Assembly: GCF_001620065.1 (NCBI RefSeq)
Contig: NZ_LQGV01000003.1
Span: 310,001 to 374,000 of the forward strand
Reading direction: 5' to 3'
Source: Microbacterium sp. TNHR37B
GTDB lineage: Bacteria > Actinomycetota > Actinomycetes > Actinomycetales > Microbacteriaceae
DNA length: 64,000 nt
Positions 11,377 to 20,038 of the stretch are shown piece by piece. The notes beneath the pieces were generated by a model. It was given only the letters and a program-made list of their open reading frames with translations. It was not told the origin of the DNA and did not search any database. Made by a program: the position numbers and the translations under genes. Numbering within the stretch: the first letter of the stretch is position 1; every line of letters starts with the position of its first letter.

Positions 11377-11436
11377 GTCTGATCTCTCCTGGTGGGCGTC
11401 GCGGATCGGTGTTCAGCCTATCGCACCGCACCAAAC

Positions 11437-11454
11437 TATCTTGACGTCGAGATA
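11437..11454. promoter_or_regulatory. Palindrome upstream of icd, shared with sucCD
   Basis: TATCTTGACGTCGAGATA is an 18-bp near-perfect dyad with one mismatched pair. Its core TCTYGAYGTCGAGA recurs upstream of sucC at 40661-40674. It lies in the 149-base gap between icd (minus) and the GNAT gene (plus). Confidence 0.55.
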
Positions 11455-11525
11455 TCTGCCGAGGGGCGGGAGATGTCCCCCCGGAGACGGATGCGCGGGC
11501 TCGGCCCGGCGAGTAGCCTGGGGCC

Positions 11526-11978
11526 ATGACGGAGCTTCGCCTGGTGGAACTGTCGGCTGCGACCATCGTCGCGGTCAACGCGATGTCCCTCAAGCCGGGC
11601 CAGGAGCAGTTCCTGGCGCCGACGAGCTATGCCGTGGCCGCCGCCGTCGTCAACCCCGCCACCGCGTGGCAGCGCGTCGTCCTCGACGACAACGAGGTCG
11701 TCGGGTTCGTGAGCGCCAACTTCGACCCCGAGGCACCGCACGAGCACTTCCGTTCGGTGCTGTGGCGGATCAACGTCGATGCCGACGACCAGGGCCGCGG
11801 AGTGGGGCGCTTCGCCGTCGAGAAACTTCTCGAAGAGGCGCGCTCCCGCGGCGTCGACCACGTCAACGTCATCTACGAAGCCGGAGAGGAAGGCCCCGAG
11901 GCGTTCTTCCGGCGCGTCGGATTCACCCCGGTGGGCGAGACCGAGTTCGGCGAGGTCGTCGCCGAGGTCAGGCTCTGA
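11526..11978 (+). CDS. GNAT family N-acetyltransferase
   Basis: A 150-residue single-domain acetyltransferase. The acetyl-CoA loop is QGRGVGRFAVE (motif A, about residues 87-97), preceded by the strand LWRINVDADD and followed by the motif B region FFRRVGFTPV. The N-terminus (MTELRLVELS) and length resemble spermine/spermidine-type acetyltransferases, but the substrate is not evident. Its last 106 bases overlap the 3' end of the signal peptidase gene on the other strand. Confidence 0.85.
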   Translation: MTELRLVELSAATIVAVNAMSLKPGQEQFLAPTSYAVAAAVVNPATAWQRVVLDDNEVVGFVSANFDPEAPHEHFRSVLWRINVDADDQGRGVGRFAVEKLLEEARSRGVDHVNVIYEAGEEGPEAFFRRVGFTPVGETEFGEVVAEVRL

Positions 11979-12586
11979 TCACTCGCCGTCGCATCGTCGC
12001 CGCTTCCCTCTTGCGCGCGGGATTCACCGCGGGCCCGTGACCGGCGGCGAGGTCTCGTATCTCCCTCCCCCATCGAGGCCTCGTCGCCCTCTTCCCGGCG
12101 CGGCCAGAAGGCCCACGTGACCAGAATCGCCGCCCCGATCGTCACGACCGCCAGGACCAGGGGGTGCTGGAGCCAGGCGACGGCGGCCGCGACTCCCGGA
12201 ACCGCCCACCACACGTGCCGCACCGTCGTGGCGGTGTAGGGAACCGGGTCCTCCGAGGCGTTCGCGTCACCCTTCATCCGGAAAGTGACCCGGTCTCCGT
12301 CGACCGAATCGATCCCGACGACACGATGGGTGATCGGGAGCTCGGGATCGCGGGAGACGGTCACGACGTCGCCGACCGACATCTCGGTGGCCGGGATCTC
12401 ACGGACGAAGGCGATCGACCCCGCCGGGATCGTCGGCGACATCGAGCCGGTCGCGAACATGATGATCGTGACGCGGAAGACCACGGCAGCGACGACGAGG
12501 GCGAGACAGATGAGCCCGCCGAGCGCGAGGAGACTGAGGAGCGTCTCTCCGACGACGCGGAGTCCGCGCCGGGGCGCCTCGGTCAC
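11873..12586 (-). CDS. Signal peptidase I, SipW/ER type (S26B)
   Basis: A 237-residue membrane protease. One N-terminal membrane segment is followed by the catalytic serine in ATGSMSPTIPAGS. A histidine (LPITHRVVGID) stands where bacterial-type signal peptidases have lysine, the mark of SipW/ER-type enzymes. A second membrane segment is near residues 145-170, and a charged, Ser/Arg-rich tail follows. It is the last gene of a five-gene operon, coupled by a GTGA overlap, and probably cleaves the alternate signal peptides of the upstream products. The low-complexity tail runs 106 bases into the convergent GNAT gene; functionally the protein could end earlier. Confidence 0.85.
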   Translation of the reverse strand: MTEAPRRGLRVVGETLLSLLALGGLICLALVVAAVVFRVTIIMFATGSMSPTIPAGSIAFVREIPATEMSVGDVVTVSRDPELPITHRVVGIDSVDGDRVTFRMKGDANASEDPVPYTATTVRHVWWAVPGVAAAVAWLQHPLVLAVVTIGAAILVTWAFWPRREEGDEASMGEGDTRPRRRSRARGESRAQEGSGDDATASDQSLTSATTSPNSVSPTGVNPTRRKNASGPSSPAS

Positions 12587-13050
12587 CACGTGCAGCCCGT
12601 GATGAGTCCGGCGAGGGTCGTGGAGAACGTTCCGGTGACGGCGGGGGAACTCCACGTGTTCGACACCGCGCGCACCCGCACGTCATACGTGACTCCCCCC
12701 AGCAGCGTGGACAACAAGCCCGAGGTCGACGCCGACGTCGCCCCGGCTGCGACGGTGATGGAGGCCTGCACGACTCCCTGACGGAGGATCTCCAAGACGT
12801 AGCCCGTGCGCGGTGCGCCCGTCGTGGGATTGATCCAGGAGTAGGTGACCGAGAGCCCCAGCACGATCGAGCACCCGTTCTTGGTCGGCGCGACGACCCC
12901 CGTGGACGCGATGCTCGCCGCAGAGAGCTCCTGATCGGTCCACGCGGCCGAGACCGCCTGCGGAAGGCCGGCCGTGGGCGACAGGCCCAGGGCGCACACG
13001 AGGGCGACCGCTCCCCAGCCGGCTCGTCGTCGAACGTCTCGGCGACTCAC
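12583..13050 (-). CDS. Exported protein with SipW-type signal peptide, fibronectin-like
   Basis: A 155-residue protein. The N-terminus has Arg residues, a hydrophobic stretch and then SAAWTDQE, the same AAWTDxE boundary seen in the two larger exported proteins of this operon. The rest reads like one fibronectin type III-like domain (TGYVLEILRQGVVQA, then GVTYDVRVRAVSNTW) and has two cysteines. The GTG start overlaps the previous stop by 4 bases and its stop overlaps the signal peptidase start by 4 bases. It is probably a surface or matrix component. Confidence 0.75.
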   Translation of the reverse strand: MSRRDVRRRAGWGAVALVCALGLSPTAGLPQAVSAAWTDQELSAASIASTGVVAPTKNGCSIVLGLSVTYSWINPTTGAPRTGYVLEILRQGVVQASITVAAGATSASTSGLLSTLLGGVTYDVRVRAVSNTWSSPAVTGTFSTTLAGLITGCTW

Positions 13051-13655
13051 GGCGCGGCCTCCCGGCGCGCCCGGGCGATGCGCGCCAGCAGGAGGCCCGC
13101 GCCGACCGCCCCCAGCGCCGGCAGGAACATCATCCCGACGCGGCCGCCGCTCTGCGCCAAGCCCTCCTCGTCCCCGCGCCCCTCGCCGCGCGCGTGGACC
13201 GTGAGTCGCGCGACGCGAGCGTCCGGCGCGCCGCCGCTGTCCGCCAGCCAGATCCGCAACCGATACCATCGCGTCTCGCGGGAGGGCATCGTGGCGATGG
13301 CGGCCGCGCTGTCGGCGGACACCCTGGGGCGAACGTGCTCCCCCGATCGGCACCCCGCGGACGTCCACGCGACGTCGCACTCCCGCACCTCGACGGAGAA
13401 GGAACCGGTGGGATCGCCCCCCTCCCATCGCACGTCGATCACGCCGTCGTCGCGGGAGGCGGACACGGCGACGTCCCACGTGACCGGGACCCCCGGCTCC
13501 ATACGCCGCGCCGCCTCGCGGTCGAGCGTGGCTTCGACACGGACGATGTCGGGGTCCTCCGGCGCCTCTGCGCTGGTCGTGGGCAGCCCTCCGGAGAGGC
13601 CGGAGAGCCCCGCCGCGAGGAGCCCGGACAGGACGAGCGCGGCGATCGCGGTCAC
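13047..13655 (-). CDS. Putative cell-wall-anchored protein with LAxTG-like C-terminus
   Basis: A 202-residue secreted protein of unknown family. An N-terminal hydrophobic segment (about residues 2-22) is a classical signal or anchor and lacks the AAWTD motif. The C-terminus has LAQSGG, a hydrophobic stretch and an Arg-rich tail (RIARARREAAP), the layout of a class E sortase sorting signal, LAxTG, with serine for threonine. Two cysteines (RECDVAW and SAGCRSG) could form a disulfide. It is coupled by 4-base overlaps on both sides and may tether the operon's exported proteins to the wall. No sortase gene is seen in this window. Confidence 0.65.
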   Translation of the reverse strand: MTAIAALVLSGLLAAGLSGLSGGLPTTSAEAPEDPDIVRVEATLDREAARRMEPGVPVTWDVAVSASRDDGVIDVRWEGGDPTGSFSVEVRECDVAWTSAGCRSGEHVRPRVSADSAAAIATMPSRETRWYRLRIWLADSGGAPDARVARLTVHARGEGRGDEEGLAQSGGRVGMMFLPALGAVGAGLLLARIARARREAAP

Positions 13656-14323
13656 GGCGTGGACCCCGCGAAGCGCCACGTGACCGTCGTGGTCTGGTTC
13701 TGGACGCCATCGGCCGCCGTCGACGGGAGGGCGATACGGATGCAGTAGGTCACGGTGTTCGCGCCCGCCGCCTGCAGGTCCTGTGGGGCGTCGGGCGTCG
13801 TGGCGACGTCCGTGGACAGAGCCGTGCCATTGGGCACGATCACCGGCGCCGAAGCATTCGAAAAGAGCGCCTCCGCGCACGAGGCCCCGGAGGGCACGAC
13901 GCGCACGGCGTAGACGAGGGCCGCGGCGAGCGCGCCCGACGCCGAGGTCGCCGTCTGCATCCGCACGACACCGGGCACCGAGTCGAAGCCGCCGCTCGCC
14001 GCCGTCGCGGTGCGAATGCGTACCGTCGTGAACCCCGCGGGAGAACCGGGATAGACGCCGCCCAGCGTCGGGGTGAAGGTGATCGTTCCGCCGGGGCTCG
14101 TGGCGTGGTCGGCGAAGGCGCCGTCGCTGATGCTCCCCACGATCCCGAATCTTCCCGAGCCGACCGTGGCGGTGGCGAACTCGTTGTCCGTCCAGGCGGC
14201 GAGGGTGGCCACCGCGCCCACGCCCAGCACGATCGCCCCCGCCAGCACGGCACGCGCACGGAGGAAGAGGCGTCCGCGTCGTCCGGGGACCCGGCGCCGC
14301 CCGACGCCGACATCGGAGGACAC
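13652..14323 (-). CDS. Alternate-signal-peptide exported protein, TasA/CalY-like
   Basis: A 223-residue protein. After an Arg-rich start comes a membrane-like segment (AVLAGAIVLGVGAVATL) and AAWTDNEF, then GSGRFGIVGS and ADHATSPGG. This matches the alternate (SipW-dependent) signal peptide type known from actinobacterial and TasA-like exported proteins. The mature part is Thr/Ala/Ser-rich and beta-like, with two cysteines. The GTG start at 14323 has AGGAG 5 bases upstream. It lies 8 bases after the first operon gene and overlaps the next by 4. Confidence 0.75.
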   Translation of the reverse strand: MSSDVGVGRRRVPGRRGRLFLRARAVLAGAIVLGVGAVATLAAWTDNEFATATVGSGRFGIVGSISDGAFADHATSPGGTITFTPTLGGVYPGSPAGFTTVRIRTATAASGGFDSVPGVVRMQTATSASGALAAALVYAVRVVPSGASCAEALFSNASAPVIVPNGTALSTDVATTPDAPQDLQAAGANTVTYCIRIALPSTAADGVQNQTTTVTWRFAGSTP

Positions 14324-14331
14324 GTTCTCTC

Positions 14332-14967
14332 CTAGGACGACGCGGCCGTGAACTGCCAGACGCCGGTCGCCGAGGTGCCCTGTTCCAGCCCAGCGCTGGA
14401 GGTGACGGCGAAGCACAGCTGCTGGGCCACCCCCGCGGCGGGTGCGACAGGAGCAGACAACGAGACGCTCGTGCTGGTCACCGCCGTGTCGTCGAGAGAC
14501 CCCGCCGCCAGCGGCGTGCCCGTCGCGGTGGCCGCTCCGCACGTCGCCCCCGCGGCGAGGGGGTAGATCGCGTAGTCGAGCTCGGCGACAGCGGTGCCGG
14601 TGCCCATGAGCCCGACGAGGGAGAGGTCGGCCGGATTGGTCGTCCCCGCCGCCAGCCGCACCCAGAACCCGGCGTAGACGGTCTCCTCCGGAGCCAGCTC
14701 GTCCACCGGCAGGGAGAAGCTCAGCGTCGCCGCGCTTCCCGCCGTGTCGTGGTCGGCGTACGTACTGCCATCGACCGAGCCCTCGAGGTTGAACTGTCCC
14801 GCCGAGAAGAGGCCAGTGACGAACTCGTCATCCGTCCACGCGGCGAGGACCACTGCTCCGCCGACTCCGAGGACCAGTCCGCCGGCCAGCAGAGCGCGCG
14901 CCTTGCGGCGGCGCCTGCGGAGGATGATCGCTTCCTGTGTTTCCGTGCTCCGTACTTCCGTGCTCAC
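14332..14967 (-). CDS. Alternate-signal-peptide exported protein, TasA/CalY-like (first gene of operon)
   Basis: A 211-residue protein. A basic run (RRRRRKAR) is followed by a hydrophobic stretch and AAWTDDEF, then SAGQFNLEGSVDG and YADHDTAGSAATLSFS, the layout of SipW-dependent exported proteins. It shares the signal region and general layout with the next gene. The mature protein is Ala/Thr/Val-rich with a cysteine pair and few aromatic residues, suiting a self-associating surface protein. I chose GTG 14967 because GAGG lies upstream at good spacing. It is probably the first gene of the operon, with a promoter between here and 15127. Confidence 0.75.
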   Translation of the reverse strand: MSTEVRSTETQEAIILRRRRRKARALLAGGLVLGVGGAVVLAAWTDDEFVTGLFSAGQFNLEGSVDGSTYADHDTAGSAATLSFSLPVDELAPEETVYAGFWVRLAAGTTNPADLSLVGLMGTGTAVAELDYAIYPLAAGATCGAATATGTPLAAGSLDDTAVTSTSVSLSAPVAPAAGVAQQLCFAVTSSAGLEQGTSATGVWQFTAASS

Positions 14968-15127
14968 TGCCACACCTCGCATCCAGGGGGTGCGTCGTCG
15001 TCGACGCGAATGTGCCTGCATCGTAGCGTGGCACCGCTCCCACATAAAGGGGCCCTGCGCGAAGTGCGCGCAGGGCTGCGTCGGTGGACACCTCGCCGTC
15101 TGCGAGCGCGCCGCGTAGCGTGGCGGC

Positions 15128-15526
15128 ATGACACTCTCGCTCGGATTCATCGGCATCGTCACGCGCGACATGACCGCCTCGCTCGCCTTCTATCGCGCCC
15201 TGGGCGTCGACATCGCCGACGGCCAGGACGCGAGTCCCCACGTGGACGCATCCCTCCCCGGCGGGGTCGCCCTTGCCTGGGACACCGTCGAGACGATCCG
15301 CAGCTTCGACCCTTCCTTCGTTCCCGCGGAGGGTGGTCACCGGATCGCCCTGGCCTTCGAGCAGGCGAGCCCCGCCGAGGTCGACGCCGCCGTGGCGGCG
15401 CTGGCTGCCGCCGGGCATCCCGCCCACGTCGCCCCGTTCGACGCTCCCTGGGGCCAGCGGTACGCCACCGTGCTGGACCCCGACGGAAACTCGATCGACC
15501 TGTACGCCGCACTCCCCTCGCGCTGA
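15128..15526 (+). CDS. VOC family (glyoxalase/bleomycin-resistance-like) protein
   Basis: A 132-residue protein with two beta-alpha-beta-beta-beta units. The first has LGFIGIVTRDMTASLAFYRALG, and the second ends in RYATVLDPDGNSIDLYAAL, both common in VOC proteins. A metal-dependent enzyme or a sequestering protein is possible; the substrate is unknown. It is divergent from the exported-protein operon and followed by a strong terminator. Confidence 0.85.
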   Translation: MTLSLGFIGIVTRDMTASLAFYRALGVDIADGQDASPHVDASLPGGVALAWDTVETIRSFDPSFVPAEGGHRIALAFEQASPAEVDAAVAALAAAGHPAHVAPFDAPWGQRYATVLDPDGNSIDLYAALPSR

Positions 15527-15538
15527 TGCGGAAGACGA

Positions 15539-15573
15539 CGAAGCGCCCCGGAAATGACTCCCGGGGCGCTTCG
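15539..15573. terminator. Strong bidirectional terminator hairpin
   Basis: A perfect 13-bp stem, CGAAGCGCCCCGG (15539-15551) with CCGGGGCGCTTCG (15561-15573), and a 9-base loop. It lies between the convergent VOC and ABC exporter genes. Confidence 0.85.
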
Positions 15574-15580
15574 AGGCCTC

Positions 15581-17395
15581 TCAGACCAGAGACTCGCGCC
15601 AGGCCGCGTGCAGTTGGGCGAACTTCCCCGTGCCCGAGATGAGGGTCTCGGGGGTGTCATCCTCGATGATCCGTCCGTGCTCCATCACGAGCACCCGATC
15701 GGCGATCGCGACCGTCGACAGACGGTGCGCGATGATGATGGCCGTGCGATCGGCGAGCAGGGTCTGCAGCGCATCCTGGATCTGTCGCTCCGACGGAATG
15801 TCCAGCGAGGCCGTGGCCTCGTCGAGGATCAGTACCGCCGGGTCGGCGAGGAAGGCGCGAGCGAAGGAGATCAGCTGACGCTGTCCCGCCGAGACACGCC
15901 CCCCACGCTTATTGACGTCGGTGGCGTATCCGTCGGGGAGGCGCTCGATGAAGTCGTGCGCGCCGACCGCGCGCGCCGCGGCACGGATCTCGTCCATCGT
16001 CGCGTCGGGCTTGCCGAGCGCGATGTTGTCGGCCACCGTGCCACTGAACAGGTACGCCTCCTGGGTGACCATGACGATCGCCCTTCGCAGATCCTTGGGG
16101 TGCAGGTCCCGCAGGTCGACACCGTCGAGAGCGACGACGCCGCGCGACGGGTCGTAGAACCGCGAGACGAGCTTCGCGAGCGTCGACTTTCCCGCACCCG
16201 TGGTCCCCACCAGAGCGATCGTCTGCCCGGCCGGGATGTCGAGGGAGAAGTGGGGCAGGATCGTGCGGTCGTCGCTGTAGCCGAAGGTGACGTCGCGGAA
16301 CTCGACGTGCCCGCGCGCCGACCAGAGGTCGACCGGGTGGGCCGGGTCGGGAACGGTCGGCTCCTCCTCCAGCACGCCCGAGACCTTCTCCAGAGCGGCG
16401 GTGGCCGACTGGTACGAGTTGAGGAAGAACGCGATCTCCTGCAACGGCGAGAAGAAGTTCCGGACGTACAGCACGGCCGCCAGGAGCGTGCCCACGAGGA
16501 TCGAGCCGTCGGCGACGCGCAAGCCGCCCCAGAGCACCACCAGCGCCACCGACACCGCGGCGACGGCCATCATGCCGGGCTCGAAGACCCCGAACAAGCG
16601 GATCGAGCGCAGGTTCACGTCTCGGTACTGGCTCGAGAGCTCTCCGAACTCCTCGTCGTTGCGCTCCTCCTTGCGGAACGCCTTGACGGCGCGGATGCCG
16701 GTCATCGACTCCACGAACTTCACGATGACCTTCGCGCTGATCACGCGGGACTCGCGATAGACCTTCTGCGAGCTCAGGTAGAACCACCGCATGATGAACC
16801 ACAGCGGGATGCCCATCGCCAGAAGGATGAGGCCGGACTGCCAGTCCAGGAGCACGAGCGCGACGAGCGTGAACCCGCCGTAGAGGACGCCCGAGACGAG
16901 CTCGTTGAGACCGCCGTCGAGCAGCTCGCGGATCGAGTCCAAGTCGCTGGTCTGGCGCGAGATGATCCGGCCGGACGTGTACGACTCGTGGAACTCGAGG
17001 CTCAAGCGCTGCGTGTGCAGGAAGATCCGCTTGCGGAGATCCAGCATCACCGCCTGCGTGAGTCGAGCGGCAACGACGGCATACCAGCCGATCAGCGCCG
17101 CGCCTCCGAAGCCCGCGACGAGGTAGATGGCGACCACCAGGATGGTCGGCATCCAGTCGCCGTCGGCGAGGACGGTCTCCAGCGCGTTATTGATTCCGAA
17201 GGCGATCAGCGCAGGACCGGCCACCCGCAGGGCGGTCGAGATGACGAGGACCGTCCCGGCCAGGATGATCTGCCGACGAAGCGGCCCCACCAGCGAGCCC
17301 AGCAGGCGCAGCGAGCGCTGGCGGATGGCGCGCGACTCGTCGCGCGTGTAGTCGGAGCGGTCTTCGCCGCTGGTTCCGGTGACCGTGGTGCTCAC
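15581..17395 (-). CDS. ABC exporter subunit, heterodimer partner B
   Basis: A 604-residue half-transporter: six membrane helices (about residues 35-330) then an ATPase domain. Walker A is GTTGAGKST, Walker B is [11 protein letters not shown] with the catalytic glutamate present, and the H-loop is AHRLS. The signature is VSAGQ instead of LSGGQ. The partner gene upstream has the complementary defect, so the pair forms one normal and one degenerate ATP site. The GTG start overlaps the upstream stop by 4 bases. The cargo is probably drugs or lipids; this is inferred from family. Confidence 0.92.
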   Translation of the reverse strand: MSTTVTGTSGEDRSDYTRDESRAIRQRSLRLLGSLVGPLRRQIILAGTVLVISTALRVAGPALIAFGINNALETVLADGDWMPTILVVAIYLVAGFGGAALIGWYAVVAARLTQAVMLDLRKRIFLHTQRLSLEFHESYTSGRIISRQTSDLDSIRELLDGGLNELVSGVLYGGFTLVALVLLDWQSGLILLAMGIPLWFIMRWFYLSSQKVYRESRVISAKVIVKFVESMTGIRAVKAFRKEERNDEEFGELSSQYRDVNLRSIRLFGVFEPGMMAVAAVSVALVVLWGGLRVADGSILVGTLLAAVLYVRNFFSPLQEIAFFLNSYQSATAALEKVSGVLEEEPTVPDPAHPVDLWSARGHVEFRDVTFGYSDDRTILPHFSLDIPAGQTIALVGTTGAGKSTLAKLVSRFYDPSRGVVALDGVDLRDLHPKDLRRAIVMVTQEAYLFSGTVADNIALGKPDATMDEIRAAARAVGAHDFIERLPDGYATDVNKRGGRVSAGQRQLISFARAFLADPAVLILDEATASLDIPSERQIQDALQTLLADRTAIIIAHRLSTVAIADRVLVMEHGRIIEDDTPETLISGTGKFAQLHAAWRESLV

Positions 17396-19215
17396 AGGTT
17401 CACCTCCCTCTCCCGCATGCGGGCTTGTTCGTCTTCGAGACTCGAGATCACGTGACGGTAGTGGGCGCTGGTGCGCAGCAGTTCGGAGTGGGTACCGACC
17501 GCGGTGATCCGCCCCTCCTCGAGAAGCGCCACCCGGTCGGCCAGCGTGACCGTCGAGGGGCGGTGCGCCACGATCAGCGCGGTGGTCGCGTGGAGCACCT
17601 CTCGGAGGGCGTCCTCGACGAGCGCCTCGGTGTCGACGTCGAGCGCCGACAGCGGATCGTCGAGGACGAGGACGGCTGGCCGGGCCGCGACGGCGCGCGC
17701 GAGCGCGAGGCGCTGCCGCTGACCGCCGGACAGGGACATCCCCTCCTCGCCGATGACGGTGTCGGCGCCGAGCGGAAGCTGATCTACGAATCCGGCCTGA
17801 GCCACCTGCAGGGCCTCGCGCAGGACCGCCTCGGCCTCGGGGCTTCCCGGAGCGAGGTCTTCGCGACCGAGGAGCACGTTCTCCCGCACCGTCTGCGAGA
17901 ACAGGGTCGCGTCTTCGAACGCCATGCCCACGTGGGTGCGCAGTTCGGCCAACGTCAGATCGCGCACGTCGACGCCGTCGAGGGTGACCCGCCCCGCCGT
18001 CACGTCGTACAGGCGCGCGGGAAGAGTCGTGAGGGTCGTCTTGCCCGATCCCGTCAAGCCCACGAGTGCCATCGTCTCGCCGGGCTGGAGCTCGAGGTCG
18101 ATACCGTTCAGCAGGTCGCGCTCGCTCTGCGCCGCATCCTGATAGCGGAAGTGCACGCCCTCGAACCGCAGGGCTCCCCGCGGCTCGGCCAGCCGGACCG
18201 GGTTCTCGGGGTCGACGATCGAGTTGCCCTCGTCGAACACCTCGAAGATGCGGTCGGTGGCGGTGCGCGCATCCAGCAGGAAGGAGAACAGGAAGCCGAT
18301 GGACTCCATCGGCCACCGCAGCACCGTGGCCATCGCGAAGAAGGCGATGAGCTCCGCGATCGTCAGCTGCTGCATCTGGGTGAGGACGATCCCCACCCCG
18401 AGGCACAGCGCGAAGGCGATGTCGGGCAGCAGCACGAGCCAGAACCAGATCCAGCCGACCGCACGCGCCTTGCTCAGCTCGGTCTCCCGGAGGGTCTCGG
18501 CCTGCCGGGTGAACTTGTGCAGCGCATGCGCGCCACGCCCGAACGCCTTGAGGACGCGGATGCCGTGCACCGATTCCTCGACCGAGGTGGCAAGGTCACC
18601 GGCTTGGTCCTGGCTCTGACGCGCGAGCGTGCCGTACGTCTTCTCGAAGCGGAAGCCGGCGATCCACAGCGGCGCACAGACGATCAGGAACGTGGCGCCC
18701 AGGGCCCAGTGCCAGCGGAACAGCAGCGCGGCACCGACGGCGATCGTGATCGCGTTGACCAGCAGCAGCACGAGGCCGAAGGCGAGCCAACGGCGCACCA
18801 TGCTGATGTCCTGCATCATCCGGCTGAGCAGCTGACCCGACTGCCACCGATCGTGGAACGCGACGGGGAGGCGCTGGAGACGCTGGAAGAAACCGGTGCG
18901 GAGGTCGTACTCGACCTTCGTGGAGGGCGCGATCACGAAGAAGCGCCGGGCCCACACCATGAGGGCTTCCAGCAGGCCGAGGACGAGGATCGCGACGCCG
19001 CCCCAGACGAGCTGCCCGAGGTCCTTCGAGGCGATGGGCCCCTGCACGACGGCCTCGAGGACGAGAGGAATCGACAGCGCGAGGAGGCTGGCGGCGAGCG
19101 CGCTGGCAGCTCCCAGGGCGAGGCGCGGCAGCACCGGCTTCGCGAACGGGTAGAGGCGGGCGAGCGCCCGCGGAGTGGACAGAGGGGGCGTGGGGCTCTC
19201 GGTGGAAGAGGTCAT
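17392..19215 (-). CDS. ABC exporter subunit, heterodimer partner A
   Basis: A 607-residue half-transporter with six membrane helices and an ATPase domain. Walker A is GLTGSGKTT and the signature is a normal LSGGQ. Walker B reads VLVLDDP, so aspartate replaces the catalytic glutamate. This marks the subunit that supplies the degenerate ATP site in TM287/288- or BmrCD-type heterodimers. It starts with ATG at 19215 after AAGGA. Upstream lies a gap of about 340 bases with a possible leader peptide (19357-19428), so translation-linked control is possible. Confidence 0.92.
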   Translation of the reverse strand: MTSSTESPTPPLSTPRALARLYPFAKPVLPRLALGAASALAASLLALSIPLVLEAVVQGPIASKDLGQLVWGGVAILVLGLLEALMVWARRFFVIAPSTKVEYDLRTGFFQRLQRLPVAFHDRWQSGQLLSRMMQDISMVRRWLAFGLVLLLVNAITIAVGAALLFRWHWALGATFLIVCAPLWIAGFRFEKTYGTLARQSQDQAGDLATSVEESVHGIRVLKAFGRGAHALHKFTRQAETLRETELSKARAVGWIWFWLVLLPDIAFALCLGVGIVLTQMQQLTIAELIAFFAMATVLRWPMESIGFLFSFLLDARTATDRIFEVFDEGNSIVDPENPVRLAEPRGALRFEGVHFRYQDAAQSERDLLNGIDLELQPGETMALVGLTGSGKTTLTTLPARLYDVTAGRVTLDGVDVRDLTLAELRTHVGMAFEDATLFSQTVRENVLLGREDLAPGSPEAEAVLREALQVAQAGFVDQLPLGADTVIGEEGMSLSGGQRQRLALARAVAARPAVLVLDDPLSALDVDTEALVEDALREVLHATTALIVAHRPSTVTLADRVALLEEGRITAVGTHSELLRTSAHYRHVISSLEDEQARMREREVNL

Positions 19216-19356
19216 GATCCTTGAGAAATGGGTGGAGCGGATGCCGAGGCGGCGAGGTGGGGAGAGCGACGGGCGCGAGAATCACCGGTCAGGCGTGGCC
19301 TACCGGTACCGAACGCGGGGAGCGGACGAACGCTTCCCGAGAGGCGAGGAGCGGTT

Positions 19357-19428
19357 CTACCCGCGGTACGAGCGTCCGGCGACGGCGAAGAGGACACGCG
19401 GCTTCGTGATGACGATGGCCTGGGACAT
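19357..19428 (-). CDS. Possible 23-residue leader peptide before ABC exporter
   Basis: ATG at 19426-19428 is preceded by a near-perfect GAGGAGGA ribosome site with good spacing and followed by 23 codons to TAG. The product starts MSQAIVITKPRVLFAV and ends in RSYRG, with no known domain. It is the only small frame with a strong ribosome site in the 19216-19552 gap and lies 141 bases before the exporter start. Short GC-rich inverted repeats, such as ACCGGT copies near 19282 and 19301, follow it. Its role is unknown; a regulatory leader is one explanation. Confidence 0.4.
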   Translation of the reverse strand: MSQAIVITKPRVLFAVAGRSYRG

Positions 19429-19552
19429 GGCTTCCTCCTCGGGTCGGTGACAGGGACGCTGTCGCATCCGGCACCGGCGCGACAGCCCTCCAGCCTATAC
19501 CTGAGTGTTCCCTGAATGCAACGGCGATCTGCCCCGCCGCGATCGGCGCGGC

Positions 19553-20038
19553 TCAGGCCGACTCACGAGCGAGGAGGCGGCGCTTGACCTCCACTCCCCA
19601 CGCGAAGCCGCCGAGCGTCCCGTCACCGCGCAGCACCCGGTGGCAGGGGACGAACAACGCCGGGGCATTGCGGGCGCAGATCGACGCCGCCGCCCGCACC
19701 GCCGTCGGCCGCCCGAGCAGGGCCGCGAACCCCGTGTAGGTCAACGGCTCGCCGGGCGCGATACGGCGAAGCGCAGCCCACCCCTCCCGCTGCAGCGCGG
19801 TGCCCGACTGCGCGACGACCACGTCGTCGATCGCACGCACGTCGCCGTCGTAGTACGCCGCGACGGCCGCCGCGGCATCGGCCCGTCCCTCTCGAACCTC
19901 ACCCGGCGCCAGGCGCAGCCGGGCGAGGATCGCGGAGGGGTCATCGGTCCACCCGGAGGCGAGGACCCGCTGCCGCTCGTCGGCGAGGATCGTGAACGGC
20001 CCGTCGGGGGTCGCGAGGGTGTGCAGGAGGGCGGTCAT
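19553..20038 (-). CDS. ogt: Methylated-DNA--protein-cysteine methyltransferase
   Basis: A 161-residue suicide repair protein. It has the active-site motif [11 protein letters not shown], preceded by [13 protein letters not shown] (the usual Asn-Pro region), and the recognition helix [20 protein letters not shown]. It transfers the methyl group from O6-methylguanine in DNA to its own cysteine. The ATG at 20036-20038 overlaps the stop of the upstream Ada/AlkA gene by 4 bases, so the two repair genes are coupled. The active cysteine is intact. Confidence 0.93.
   Translation of the reverse strand: MTALLHTLATPDGPFTILADERQRVLASGWTDDPSAILARLRLAPGEVREGRADAAAAVAAYYDGDVRAIDDVVVAQSGTALQREGWAALRRIAPGEPLTYTGFAALLGRPTAVRAAASICARNAPALFVPCHRVLRGDGTLGGFAWGVEVKRRLLARESA

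Noticed and set aside
15581..18406. Extended N-terminus for the second ABC half
   Set aside because: The frame is open upstream of 17395, but that part is the shadow of the first ABC half. The GTGA overlap at 17392-17395 gives a proper start.
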